Origin: Porphyromonadaceae bacterium UBA7207
GTDB taxonomy: Bacteria > Bacteroidota > Bacteroidia > Bacteroidales > Muribaculaceae
Direction: 5' to 3'
Assembly (NCBI GenBank): GCA_002490635.1
Contig: DKUJ01000015.1
Coordinates: 1-23,977 of the forward strand
DNA length: 23,977 bases
The translations under genes were made by a program, and so were the position numbers. The notes under the pieces are model-generated. The model made no database searches. It was not told where the DNA came from and worked only from the letters and a program-made list of their open reading frames with translations. Below, in pieces: positions 14,382-23,070 of this stretch (position 1 is its first letter; the number at the start of each line of letters is the position of its first letter).

Positions 14382-15926
14382 ATGAAGAAACTAATATCCA
14401 TCGGTTCGGCAACACTGGGGGCATTGCTTCTGGCAGCGTCCTGCAACTCTTCGTCCTACGAAACCGGCGAAGCATCCACACCCTCCGTGGCGGTGTACAA
14501 ATTCGCCCTTTCTCCCGACAAAAACATTCTTGCCAACCTCGATTCCGTGTTCTTCTCCATCGATCTCGAGAACAAACGCATCTTCAACGCCAATCCCCTC
14601 CCATACGGCACCGAGACAAAGAAACTCGTGCCGGTGATTACAATCTTCGACAACGTGTCGGTTATCGAACTGACCTCCCGCAAGGCCGACGGAACCGATA
14701 CCACGCACAACTATCTCGCACATCCCAACGACTCCATAAACTTCGCCAACGGTCCTGTGAGCATGAAAGTGCGCTCTTACGACGGACTTGTGGAATGCAC
14801 CTACAGCATAACAGTCAACGTAAGTCCGGTGAAAATGGACTCGCTGGTGTGGGATCGCGCCGCACAACGTCCGCTGCCGAGCAGCATCTCGGCACCCACA
14901 GAGCAGAAGACTGTGGCCTGCGGCGAACGCCTGGTGTGCCTCACCCGTGCGGCATCGACATATTCGATAGCGCATACCGACAACCCCTATAACGGCACCT
15001 GGGAAACAAAAACAGTGGCGATGCCCGCCGGAACCATTGTAAACAGCCTTGCCGCCACATCCGACAAACTTTACGTACTGGCAGGCAACGACGGCACAAA
15101 CGCCGAACTCCACACCTCGTCCGACCTTGGCCAGACATGGCAGCCGGCAGGGATGAGCCTGCACCACATCTACGGCAACTGCGGAGATATCGTGCCTGCC
15201 AACCGCATGGCAGCCGACGGCACATGGCAGCTTGTGGATGCAGCATCCGGCAAAGAATACACCATGCCCGAAGGTTTCCCCATAGAGAACACCTCCGGCC
15301 TGGCATCCTATACCCTTCCCCTGGCCTCCGGCGAACAGGCACTGATGGTCGGGGGCACCACCGCCAACGGCTCCGTATCGCAGGCCGCATGGGCATTCGA
15401 CGGCACCAACTGGGCAAACGTGGCTTCCTTCCCTCTGAAATGGGCAGCAAAGGAAATGACACTCATCCCGTTTGTGAATTTCATAGTGTCGTCGAGCTGG
15501 AAAGTGACCACCTACCCCACCATGATTGCCATGGGAGGACTGCAGACCGACGGCACCATCAACCGTACGGTCTACACCTCATCCGACTTCGGCATGAGCT
15601 GGCAGAAAGCACCTGAACTGATGCAGCTGCCTGAAGAGATGGCTGCCGTATATGGTGCGGACGCCCTTATCGCCAACGCAACACTTACCGAAAATCCCGA
15701 AACAACATCCGGTCGTTGGAACGAAATCGACCTCGGACACCGTATTCCCGGCGCCGCAATTGCCGAGCTTCCCGGTCTGACACCCGCAAGCCGTGCCACA
15801 AAACCTATAACAGAATGGGAATGTCCGTTCATATACTTGTTCGGAGGCCACAATATCGACGGCACTACCCGCAACATCGTAATCCGCGCCACCTTCAACC
15901 GCCTGTTGTACAAACCAATACAATAA
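14382..15926 (+). CDS. DUF6242-type lipoprotein with Asp-box beta-propeller
   Basis: The 514-residue protein has a lipoprotein signal, with lipobox LAASC and C21 as the lipidated residue. Residues about 30-150 form a beta-sandwich-like domain (YKFALSPDKNILANLDSVFF onward, ending near YSITVNVSPV). The rest is repetitive and beta-rich, with two Asp-box motifs, SSDLGQTW around D248 and SSDFGMSW around D402, as in sialidase-like propellers. It matches my memory of Bacteroidales DUF6242 proteins, whose role is unknown. I see no evidence for a glycosidase active site, so a structural or binding role at the outer membrane is more likely. ATG 14382 is chosen over the TTG at 14355, which lies inside the -7 element. 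It is 15 nt from the next gene. Confidence 0.8.
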   Translation: MKKLISIGSATLGALLLAASCNSSSYETGEASTPSVAVYKFALSPDKNILANLDSVFFSIDLENKRIFNANPLPYGTETKKLVPVITIFDNVSVIELTSRKADGTDTTHNYLAHPNDSINFANGPVSMKVRSYDGLVECTYSITVNVSPVKMDSLVWDRAAQRPLPSSISAPTEQKTVACGERLVCLTRAASTYSIAHTDNPYNGTWETKTVAMPAGTIVNSLAATSDKLYVLAGNDGTNAELHTSSDLGQTWQPAGMSLHHIYGNCGDIVPANRMAADGTWQLVDAASGKEYTMPEGFPIENTSGLASYTLPLASGEQALMVGGTTANGSVSQAAWAFDGTNWANVASFPLKWAAKEMTLIPFVNFIVSSSWKVTTYPTMIAMGGLQTDGTINRTVYTSSDFGMSWQKAPELMQLPEEMAAVYGADALIANATLTENPETTSGRWNEIDLGHRIPGAAIAELPGLTPASRATKPITEWECPFIYLFGGHNIDGTTRNIVIRATFNRLLYKPIQ

Positions 15927-15941
15927 CATCCAGCATCCGGA

Positions 15942-16646
15942 ATGAACCGCTTAGCCAAAGTATCCGCCATTGCCGCCATCGCCGCTTTTGCAGCGACTCC
16001 GGCTGCGTATGCCCAGGCTACAGCCCCGACTGCCCCCTATAAGTTCGACCTTGGTCTGCAACTGGGAACAAGCGGATATATCGGCGAAGCCTCGCGAGGC
16101 AACATCTTCGCCCATCCAGGATTCGACGGAGAAGTATCGTTCCGCTATCTCCCGGATACACGCTGGGCGCTACGCGGCGTTTTTTCCACATTCGGCCTCA
16201 GCGGCAACACAGCCGACATCTCCGAAGTGCTACCCGACAACGCCTCCTACTCGTTCAGCTCGCAGGTCTATGAACTCAGCGCACGCGCCGAGTTCAACTT
16301 CCTCCCCTACGGCATGGGCGAGACATACAAGAGACTGCGCCGTTGGTCGCCATATCTCACACTCGGTGTCGGCGTGGCCATGGCCTCCAGCGGAGGCAAC
16401 ACCACTGTGGTGCCTTCAATACCCATGGGCGTGGGTGTGAAATTCAAAATCAACCCGAGGTGGAATCTCGGACTGGAGTTCACAATGACCAAAGCCTTCG
16501 GCGACAAGATCGACGGCTCCCAATTAACCGATCTCAACCAAATCAAAACAGCGTTCTACAAAAACACCGACTGGTATTCCCGACTCACCATAGGGATTTC
16601 CTACGAATTTGGAAAACGCTGCGAAACCTGCCATTATGTCGACTGA
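15942..16646 (+). CDS. DUF6089-like outer-membrane beta-barrel protein
   Basis: The 234-residue protein has an Ala-rich signal peptide (MNRLAKVSAIAAIAAFAATP, end near AYAQ) and then amphipathic strands typical of a small outer-membrane barrel: YKFDLGLQLGTSGYIGEA, GFDGEVSFRYLP, YELSARAEFNFLPYG, WSPYLTLGVGVAMASSG and WNLGLEFTMTKAFGD. Proteins of this kind (DUF6089) precede uppS and bamA in many Bacteroidales. The family has no proven function. The C-terminus CETCHYVD carries a CxxC after the last strand, which is unusual for a barrel end. It overlaps uppS by 11 nt. Confidence 0.8.
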   Translation: MNRLAKVSAIAAIAAFAATPAAYAQATAPTAPYKFDLGLQLGTSGYIGEASRGNIFAHPGFDGEVSFRYLPDTRWALRGVFSTFGLSGNTADISEVLPDNASYSFSSQVYELSARAEFNFLPYGMGETYKRLRRWSPYLTLGVGVAMASSGGNTTVVPSIPMGVGVKFKINPRWNLGLEFTMTKAFGDKIDGSQLTDLNQIKTAFYKNTDWYSRLTIGISYEFGKRCETCHYVD

Positions 16647-17415
16647 AAACGAACACAGCACAGAAGCCGCTATTGACAAAACGCGGATTCCGACGCATGT
16701 CGCCATAATAATGGACGGCAACGGACGCTGGGCCACCGCCCGCGGACTGGAGCGCAGCGCCGGCCACGTCGAAGGCGTCAACACCGTGCGCCGCATAACC
16801 GAGGAAGCCTCGGCACTCGGCATCGGCTATCTCACACTATACACTTTCTCTACCGAAAACTGGAACAGGCCTCAGGACGAAGTCGACGCTCTGATGGAAC
16901 TGATTGTCATAGCCATAGAGCGGGAAACGCCCGACCTCATCGCCAACAACGTGCGCCTGACCACCATTGGCGACATCGACCGCATGCCAGCCGGCGCCGC
17001 CGACCGACTGCGACGCTGCATGGCCGACACCGCCGCCTGCACAGGCCTAACACTGGTGCTTGCTCTAAGCTATTCCTCACGATGGGAAATAGTGCGCGCG
17101 GCAAAGCAAATAGCCTCCGACTGCATGGCCGGCAAGCTGGATATCGACAGCATCGACGAAACCACCGTCGCCAACGCCCTGGCAACCACCGGAATGCCCG
17201 ACCCTGACCTTATTATCCGCACCGGCGGCGACATGCGCCTGAGCAATTTCCTGCTTTTCCAGGCAGCATATGCCGAAATAGCCGTGACATCCGAGTACTG
17301 GCCCGACTACAGCGCCGCCCATTTCCGCGGACACATTGCCGAGTACCAGAAACGTCAACGCAGGTTCGGCCTCACAGAGCAACAGATAACGCAAAACGAC
17401 ATCAAACTCTCCTAA
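16636..17415 (+). CDS. uppS: Isoprenyl transferase (undecaprenyl diphosphate synthase)
   Basis: The 259-residue cis-prenyltransferase adds isopentenyl units to farnesyl diphosphate to build the C55 lipid carrier for peptidoglycan and surface glycans. HVAIIMDGNGRWA at residues 21-33 holds the catalytic D27 and the diphosphate-binding GNGR. LTLYTFSTENWNRP and RTGGDMRLSNFLLFQAAYAE are the other family signatures. ATG 16636 overlaps the end of the barrel gene; the TTG at 16609 would extend it by nine residues and is less likely. It lies 47 nt before bamA, the standard Bacteroidales arrangement linking lipid-carrier supply with outer-membrane assembly. Confidence 0.95.
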   Translation: MSTENEHSTEAAIDKTRIPTHVAIIMDGNGRWATARGLERSAGHVEGVNTVRRITEEASALGIGYLTLYTFSTENWNRPQDEVDALMELIVIAIERETPDLIANNVRLTTIGDIDRMPAGAADRLRRCMADTAACTGLTLVLALSYSSRWEIVRAAKQIASDCMAGKLDIDSIDETTVANALATTGMPDPDLIIRTGGDMRLSNFLLFQAAYAEIAVTSEYWPDYSAAHFRGHIAEYQKRQRRFGLTEQQITQNDIKLS

Positions 17416-17462
17416 GCCCCGCAAAAGCGCGACTCCCCCGATTAAAAACCACTCATCACTCC

Positions 17463-20099
17463 ATGCGACAAAAGATAACGATACTGCTGTGCATAATGCT
17501 TACTTCGCTGTTGGCAGGACTGCCCGGTGCCGCTCAGACTTCCGCTTCAACCGACACTATATTCAACCCTCCGGTACTGTATTCCACCATGCCAAGGACA
17601 TACGAAATCGCCGGCATAGAAGTGGAAGGCGCTCCCAACTACGACGATTTCCTGATTCTCGGCTATGCGGGACTGCACGAAGGCGAGCGGATAACCATCC
17701 CCGGCGATGATATCACCAATGCGGTCAAGCGCCTCATGCGGCAGACCCTCTTCGCCCAGGCACGTATCGAACTCGCCAAAACCGTCGGCGACCGCGCATG
17801 GCTCAAGATTATCCTGCGCACTCAGCCCCGCATATCGGCAATCAACTACTACGGCGCAAAGAAAGGCGAAATCAAGGATTTGCAGGAACGCCTGCAGCTG
17901 ATGCGCGGCAACCAGATAACACAGAATATCGTAAACCGCGCCACATCGATTATCAAGCGCTACTACACCGACAAAGGCTTCGGCAACGCCAAAGTACGCA
18001 TCGAAACTGTCGACGACCTCTCCAGCCCCAACGAGGCCATTGTGAACATATACATCGACAAGAACAACAAGGTGAAGGTGCACCGCATATACTTCAGCGG
18101 AAACCATGTGCTCAGCAACGGAAAACTCAAGCGCACGATGAAGAAAACCAACGAGCGCAGCAACCTGTTGAAGATATTCAGCCAGAAGAAATTTGTGGAG
18201 TCCGACTATCGCGACGACCTCAACCGCATCCTGGAACAATATAACGAACGCGGCTACCGCGACGCTCGGATCATAGCCGACAGCGTAGTGCCCTATGACG
18301 AGAACACCGTGGACGTGTACATCGACATCGACGAAGGCCCGCAATACTTCATCCGCGATATCTCGTGGGTAGGCAACACCGTGTATCCCACCGAACTGCT
18401 CGATCAGTATCTCGGCATGCAGACCGGCGACGTCTACAACCAGAAACTCATGCGCAAACGCCTTAACGAAGACGAAGACGCAGTGAGCAACCTCTACATG
18501 GACAACGGCTATCTCTTCTACCAGCTCATACCCATCGAACGCGAGGTTTCCGGCGACTCCATATCCCTGGAAATGCGCATGATGGAAGGTCCTCAGGCAC
18601 GAATCAACAATATTATCATCAACGGCAACGACCGCCTCTACGAAAGAGTGATCCGCCGCGAGCTCCGCCTGCGTCCCGGCGAGCTGTTCAGCAAGAGCGA
18701 CCTCATGCGCTCGGCCCGCGAAATCGCCCAGACAGGACATTTCGACCCCGAGAAACTCGACATACAGCCCGAGCCTAACGAAGAGAACGGAACCGTCGAC
18801 ATTGTTTTCAACCTCGAATCCAAAGCCAACGACCAGATTGAATTCTCGCTCGGCTGGGGACAGACCGGCATTATCGGTAAAGTGCAGCTCAAGTTCACCA
18901 ACTTCTCGCTCAAGAACCTGTTCTATCCCAGCACATACCGCGGCATCATCCCCCAGGGCGAAGGACAGACCTTCACCATCAGCGCGCAGACCAACGCCCG
19001 GTACTATCAGAGCTATGCCATCTCCTTCCTCGACCCGTGGTTCGGAGGAAAGCGCCCCAACTCGCTTTCCGTCTCGGCCTACTACAGCCGCCAGACAGGT
19101 GTAAACGGCAATTTCTACAACAAGAGCTGGGCCAACTCCAGCTACTGGGGAGGAGGATACGGCTACTACCCCAACAACTACTACAACGACTTCTACCAGA
19201 ACAGCTATCAGAACAGCCTCGACCCCAACAAGGTACTGCAGCTCGTAGGCGTGAACCTGGGCTTCGGCAAACGTCTCAAATGGCCCGACGACTACTTCAC
19301 ATTCACCGCCGAGCTGGGCTACAACTGGTATTACCTCAAGAACTGGGACTATCTGTACTACATGAACAACGGCACCTCCAACGCCCTTGTTCTCGGCCTC
19401 ACCCTGGCTCGCAACTCGATTGACAACCCCATCTACACCCGCAGCGGCTCCTCGTTCAGCCTCAACCTGCAGATGACACCTCCGGCATCGCTCTTCACCG
19501 GCAAACGCGACTGGGAAAAGATTGCATCCGAGAACACCGAGGAATCGCGCAAACAGCTCTACCAGTGGATCGAATACTGGAAACTGCGTTTCCGCTCACG
19601 CACATACACTCCGCTGAGCTCATCGCAGCAATGGACACCGGTTCTGATGACCCGCTTCGACTTCGGCCTCATCGGCAGCTACAACAAGTATCTCCGCACA
19701 CCGTTCGAGACATTCTATGTCGGCGGCGACGGCATGTCAGGCTCCTATTCCTATGCCACAGAGACCATAGCCCTGCGCGGCTACGACAACGGCGCCCTCA
19801 CCCCCTATGGTTCCGAAGGCTACGCCTACACCCGCATGGGACTGGAAATACACTTCCCCCTGATGCTCCAGCCCACATCGACAATCTATGCGCTGGGCTT
19901 CGTGGAAGCCGGCAACGCCTGGACTTCGGTGAGCCAGTTCAACCCGTTCTCTCTTAAACGCTCCGCAGGTGTGGGCCTGCGCATACAGCTGCCTATGGTC
20001 GGCCTCATGGGTATCGACTGGGCCTACGGCTTCGACCGCACCTACGACAACCGCAAGGGTGGAAGCCACTTCCACTTCATCCTCGGCCAGGAATTCTAA
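17463..20099 (+). CDS. bamA: Outer membrane protein assembly factor BamA
   Basis: The 878-residue protein has a signal peptide (about residues 1-24, MRQKITILLCIMLTSLLAGL) and a series of POTRA domains to about residue 455 (for example VHRIYFSGNHVLSNGKLKR and FIRDISWVGNTVYPTELLDQ). A C-terminal Omp85 barrel starts near IEFSLGWGQTGIIGK and ends with FHFILGQEF, with the expected terminal Phe. It inserts beta-barrel proteins into the outer membrane. An early barrel loop at about residues 559-586 is rich in Tyr, Asn and Gly. The following ompH gene is 50 nt away, so barrel assembly factor and periplasmic chaperone are probably co-expressed. Confidence 0.95.
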   Translation: MRQKITILLCIMLTSLLAGLPGAAQTSASTDTIFNPPVLYSTMPRTYEIAGIEVEGAPNYDDFLILGYAGLHEGERITIPGDDITNAVKRLMRQTLFAQARIELAKTVGDRAWLKIILRTQPRISAINYYGAKKGEIKDLQERLQLMRGNQITQNIVNRATSIIKRYYTDKGFGNAKVRIETVDDLSSPNEAIVNIYIDKNNKVKVHRIYFSGNHVLSNGKLKRTMKKTNERSNLLKIFSQKKFVESDYRDDLNRILEQYNERGYRDARIIADSVVPYDENTVDVYIDIDEGPQYFIRDISWVGNTVYPTELLDQYLGMQTGDVYNQKLMRKRLNEDEDAVSNLYMDNGYLFYQLIPIEREVSGDSISLEMRMMEGPQARINNIIINGNDRLYERVIRRELRLRPGELFSKSDLMRSAREIAQTGHFDPEKLDIQPEPNEENGTVDIVFNLESKANDQIEFSLGWGQTGIIGKVQLKFTNFSLKNLFYPSTYRGIIPQGEGQTFTISAQTNARYYQSYAISFLDPWFGGKRPNSLSVSAYYSRQTGVNGNFYNKSWANSSYWGGGYGYYPNNYYNDFYQNSYQNSLDPNKVLQLVGVNLGFGKRLKWPDDYFTFTAELGYNWYYLKNWDYLYYMNNGTSNALVLGLTLARNSIDNPIYTRSGSSFSLNLQMTPPASLFTGKRDWEKIASENTEESRKQLYQWIEYWKLRFRSRTYTPLSSSQQWTPVLMTRFDFGLIGSYNKYLRTPFETFYVGGDGMSGSYSYATETIALRGYDNGALTPYGSEGYAYTRMGLEIHFPLMLQPTSTIYALGFVEAGNAWTSVSQFNPFSLKRSAGVGLRIQLPMVGLMGIDWAYGFDRTYDNRKGGSHFHFILGQEF

Positions 20100-20149
20100 A
20101 CTTTTTCTCCTACAGGACGTCTTAATAGATAAATCCTAAATTAAAAAAC

Positions 20150-20665
20150 ATGAAGAAATTCGCTCTCGTCCTCCTGCTGACCGTTATCGGCGCAATCGGT
20201 GCCAACGCTCAGAAGTTCGCCCTGGTAGACATGGAATACATTTTACGCAACGTACCTTCCTACGAAATGGCTTCCGAACAGCTCAACCAGCTTTCGCAGC
20301 GCTGGCAGCGTGAGATAGAAAACATTGGCACCGAAGCTCAGACCATGTACCAGAGCTACCTTGCCGACAAGGTTTTCCTCACCGACGACCAGGCAAAAGC
20401 CCGCGAGCAGGAAATCGCCAACAAGGAAAAAGAAGCCACAGAGCTGAGGATGCGCTATTTCGGCCCCGAAGGTGAACTGTACCAGAAACAGCAGACATTG
20501 CTGCGCCCCATCCAGGACGATGTGTACAATGCCATTAAACGCGTGGCCGAGGAACGCGGCTACCAGGCCGTGTTCGACAGAGCGTCGTCCTCGGAAATAA
20601 TCTACGCCTCTCCACGCATCGACATCAGCAACGAAGTACTCACGAAGCTGGGATATTCCAACTGA
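20150..20665 (+). CDS. ompH: OmpH/Skp family periplasmic chaperone (first copy)
   Basis: The 171-residue protein has a signal peptide (MKKFALVLLLTVIGAIGANA) followed directly by QKFALVDMEYILRNVPSYEM, the first strand and helix of the OmpH/Skp fold. The middle (about residues 35-120) is charged and coiled-coil-like (KAREQEIANKEKEATELRMR), forming the tentacle-like arms that hold unfolded outer-membrane proteins. The C-terminus returns to a small strand (IIYASPRIDISNEVLTKL). It is placed straight after bamA, as expected for a chaperone feeding the assembly machine. Confidence 0.92.
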   Translation: MKKFALVLLLTVIGAIGANAQKFALVDMEYILRNVPSYEMASEQLNQLSQRWQREIENIGTEAQTMYQSYLADKVFLTDDQAKAREQEIANKEKEATELRMRYFGPEGELYQKQQTLLRPIQDDVYNAIKRVAEERGYQAVFDRASSSEIIYASPRIDISNEVLTKLGYSN

Positions 20666-20705
20666 TTCCGACAGGTCGGTGCTTAAGAGCATGTTCAATA
20701 ATAAA

Positions 20706-20738
20706 TTTGGCTTTGCTCCCGACTAATCAGTATATTTG
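20706..20738 (+). promoter_or_regulatory. Upstream promoter (P1) of the second ompH
   Basis: TTTG (20706-20709), a 21-nt spacer and TATATTTG (20731-20738) match the consensus exactly. Transcription from near 20742 would give a leader of about 111 nt with two small hairpins: TTCGC-TTC-GCGAA (20749-20761) and GGGC-AGC-GCCC (20770-20780). Confidence 0.65.
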
Positions 20739-20790
20739 ACTCACATAATTCGCTTCGCGAACACGAACAGGGCAGCGCCCGACATCCGCT

Positions 20791-20823
20791 ATTGTGTTTC
20801 ATCGAATATTCTTCGTATATTTG
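20791..20823 (+). promoter_or_regulatory. Downstream promoter (P2) of the second ompH
   Basis: ATTG (20791-20794), a 21-nt spacer and TATATTTG (20816-20823) differ from the consensus by one base. The predicted start near 20827 gives a leader of about 26 nt. The -7 box and spacer length are identical to P1, 85 nt upstream. Confidence 0.65.
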
Positions 20824-20852
20824 CATATTAAAACTTATTACCATAACGCACA

Positions 20853-21398
20853 ATGATCAAGAAATTGCTAATGGCGCTCCTGGTGGCGCTCCCTTTCAGC
20901 TCGATGGCCCAGAAGTTCGGCGTTGTCGATCTTGAATCCATCTTCACCTCCATGCCTGAATCCGCTGCCATGCAGACCCAGCTTCAGGAAACAACAACCA
21001 AATATGAAGAGGAATTCGGCAAACTCCAGGAAGAGGTCAACAAACTCTACACCGAATACCAGACCATCGCAAACGACGCCAACACCCCCGAAAGCATAAA
21101 GGAACGCCGCGTACAGGAAATCCAGGAACGCGCAGCAAAAGTGGATCAGTTCCGCAACACCGCCCAGCAGGACATCCAGCGCCTGCAGGAACAGCTGATG
21201 GCCCCCATCAGCCAGCGCATAAATGAAGCAGTTCGCGCAGTAGGCGCCGAAGGCGGCTTCACATTCATCTTCCCCAACGAACCCTCCCTGCTGCTTTTCT
21301 CCGGCAGCGACGTTGTGGATGTTACTCCCACCGTACGCACCAAACTCGGCCTGCCTGCAACCGCTCCCGCAGCACCTGCAGCCGCAGCAACACGATAA
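20853..21398 (+). CDS. ompH: OmpH/Skp family periplasmic chaperone (second copy)
   Basis: The 181-residue protein has a short signal peptide (MIKKLLMALLVALPFSSMAQ), then KFGVVDLESIFTSMPESAAM and a long charged helical region (about residues 38-118, including EEEFGKLQEEVNKLYTEYQ and KERRVQEIQERAAKV). A small strand-rich end follows, with an Ala/Pro-rich tail (ATAPAAPAAAATR). Its core aligns with the first copy in order and length but differs in sequence, so this is an old duplication. Unlike the first copy it has its own tandem promoters and a terminator, so it can be expressed independently of bamA. Confidence 0.92.
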   Translation: MIKKLLMALLVALPFSSMAQKFGVVDLESIFTSMPESAAMQTQLQETTTKYEEEFGKLQEEVNKLYTEYQTIANDANTPESIKERRVQEIQERAAKVDQFRNTAQQDIQRLQEQLMAPISQRINEAVRAVGAEGGFTFIFPNEPSLLLFSGSDVVDVTPTVRTKLGLPATAPAAPAAAATR

Positions 21399-21415
21399 CA
21401 GACAACAATACTCCG

Positions 21416-21448
21416 ACGCCGGCCGCAGCTTCCGCCTGCGGCGGGCGT
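21416..21448 (+). terminator. Hairpin terminator after the second ompH
   Basis: ACGCC-G-GCCGCAG (21416-21428) pairs with CTGCGGC-G-GGCGT (21436-21448): 12 base pairs interrupted by one G-G mismatch, with the 7-nt loop CTTCCGC. TGTCGTTTTCAT follows. It looks like an intrinsic terminator, 17 nt past the ompH stop and only 21 nt before the next ATG. Confidence 0.7.
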
Positions 21449-21469
21449 TGTCGTTTTCATACACCAGCC

Positions 21470-21889
21470 ATGCAGCCCGACAGCAGACAATACGTTTTCG
21501 AACTTCCCATCAAAGTCCGCGATTACGAAGTGGACTCTGAAGGCATTGTCAACAACGCCGTATATCTCCACTATCTCGAACACACCCGCCATGAGTTCTG
21601 CGAGGCTGCCGGCATAAGTTTCCGCCAGATGCACGCCCGCGGTCTCGACCCGGTGGTGACCCATATCGACATCCGCTATATGCGGTCGCTTGGTCTTGGC
21701 GACAGCATGGTGAGCAAACTGGCACTGAAGAGGCGTGGCCCGGTATTCGTTTTCCATCAGGACATATTTACTCCCGAAGGCACACCGGTGGCCAGCGCGA
21801 CGGTCGATATAGTTTCTTTCGACAACGGACGAGTCTCACGCGGCGAATTCCTTGCCGAAGCTTTCGCCAAATATCTGGCCGATGAGTAA
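21470..21889 (+). CDS. Acyl-CoA thioesterase, hotdog fold (YbgC/4HBT family)
   Basis: The 139-residue protein is a single hotdog domain. VRDYEVDSEGIVNNAVYLHY at residues 16-35 is the active-site region of the 4-hydroxybenzoyl-CoA thioesterase family, with D22 at the catalytic aspartate position and YLEHTRHEF on the following helix. THIDIRYMRSLGLGDSM is the second signature. It should hydrolyse acyl-CoA thioesters, but the chain specificity cannot be read from the sequence. It overlaps dprA by 8 nt. The terminator just upstream leaves no room for a visible promoter. Confidence 0.88.
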   Translation: MQPDSRQYVFELPIKVRDYEVDSEGIVNNAVYLHYLEHTRHEFCEAAGISFRQMHARGLDPVVTHIDIRYMRSLGLGDSMVSKLALKRRGPVFVFHQDIFTPEGTPVASATVDIVSFDNGRVSRGEFLAEAFAKYLADE

Positions 21890-23018
21890 GAGCCTTTCTC
21901 CCGCATCCGACCGGCACGAACTGGCGCTCAGAATCGCTTTCGCGCACACACGCAACATATGCCTGCGCACTGCCCGGCGCTTCGCGGCTCTGGGAATCGA
22001 GCCTGCCGATTTTTTCAGTCTCGACTGTACGGTCCTTGCCCGACGCAGCGGCCTCCGCAACGACATATTCGACGACTCACGCCGCCGCGCCTCTCTGGAA
22101 GCAGCCTATGCCGAGGTCGACTTCATTGCCTCATGCGGTGCACATGCCATATACTACACCGACGACGACTATCCTAAACGGCTCCTGCAATGCGACGACG
22201 CTCCCGCACTACTCTACTCTCTCGGCGACAGCCTGCCCGACACACGCCACGTGGTGGCCATAGTAGGCACACGGCACTGCACGCCACACGGGCAGAAAGC
22301 CACTGAACGCCTCGTCCAGGACCTGGCCTCGAAACTCGACAGCCTCACCATCGTAAGCGGCCTGGCATATGGGGTGGACATCGCCGCACACCGCGCCGCC
22401 GTTGCGGCCGGCGTTCCCACCGGAGCCTTCGTGGCACACGGCCTAAACACCATATACCCGCCCGAACACCGCAACGATGCCCGCCGCATGATTTCAGCCG
22501 GAGGTTTCATAATCACCGAATATAGCAGCCGCGACCGCATACACCGGGGAAACTTTCTGGCGCGCAACCGCCTGATAGCCGGTAGTGCCGATGCCACGAT
22601 AATTATCGAAAGCGACCTGAAGGGCGGAGCCATGACCACAGCCCGCCTTGCCTCCGGCTACAACCGCGAGGTTCTGGCGCTGCCGGGGCGAATATTCGAC
22701 ACCTACAGCCGAGGCTGCAACCACCTTCTGGCGACAAACGCAGCGGCCATTGTGCGCGATGCCGACGATGTGTTGCGCGCCTGCTGCTGGAATCCGGTGG
22801 AAAAAGAGGGCAAGCAGCAGTCGCTGGCAATCGACATCCCTCCGGAACAACAGCAGATAATCGACTACATAGTCCTGCATCCCGACCACACAGTCAACGA
22901 CATGGCCGTAAACCTTGGCCTGAGCATCACGCAGCTCACTTCCATATTGTTCGAAATGGAAATGGAGAATCTTGTCACCGCCATGCCGGGAAACCGCTAC
23001 GGCACTCTCCAACAATAG
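21882..23018 (+). CDS. dprA: DNA-processing protein DprA
   Basis: The 378-residue protein binds single-stranded DNA entering by transformation and loads RecA on it. The Rossmann-like core shows VAIVGTRHCTPHGQKA (V128-R131 at the loop), SGLAYGVDIAAHRAAV starting at S159, GLNTIYPPEHR, GNFLARNRLIAGSADATIII and ALPGRIFDTYSRGCNHLL. The C-terminal part (about 325-378) is the winged-helix DprA domain. The N-terminal region (residues 1-90) is the usual helical, SAM-like portion. ATG 21882 overlaps the thioesterase stop by 8 nt; a TTG at 21852 is less likely. DprA is widespread even in species not known to transform, so it does not prove competence. Confidence 0.95.
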   Translation: MSKSLSPASDRHELALRIAFAHTRNICLRTARRFAALGIEPADFFSLDCTVLARRSGLRNDIFDDSRRRASLEAAYAEVDFIASCGAHAIYYTDDDYPKRLLQCDDAPALLYSLGDSLPDTRHVVAIVGTRHCTPHGQKATERLVQDLASKLDSLTIVSGLAYGVDIAAHRAAVAAGVPTGAFVAHGLNTIYPPEHRNDARRMISAGGFIITEYSSRDRIHRGNFLARNRLIAGSADATIIIESDLKGGAMTTARLASGYNREVLALPGRIFDTYSRGCNHLLATNAAAIVRDADDVLRACCWNPVEKEGKQQSLAIDIPPEQQQIIDYIVLHPDHTVNDMAVNLGLSITQLTSILFEMEMENLVTAMPGNRYGTLQQ

Positions 23019-23070
23019 GCAGCGACAGATTGTTCTCTCAATATATACCGATAACCCAAACACACCTTCT

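Noticed and set aside
1147..14856. Possible depletion of GATC sites because of the restriction system
   Set aside because: GATC occurs repeatedly in core and island genes (for example 1147, 5883, 6523, 7364, 10715, 14853), so no avoidance is obvious by eye.
17547..18740. Long minus-strand open frame (397 codons) opposite bamA
   Set aside because: It lies wholly antisense to an unmistakable bamA, has no recognisable motif, and is typical of GC-rich antisense frames. The same applies to the minus-strand frames at 1435-2436 and 3835-4575.
20667..20726. CCGAC-AG-GTCGG hairpin and a 12-codon frame (20691-20726) after the first ompH, considered as terminator and small gene
   Set aside because: The stem is only five pairs with no T-run, and the tiny frame has no family resemblance and overlaps the -33 element of P1.
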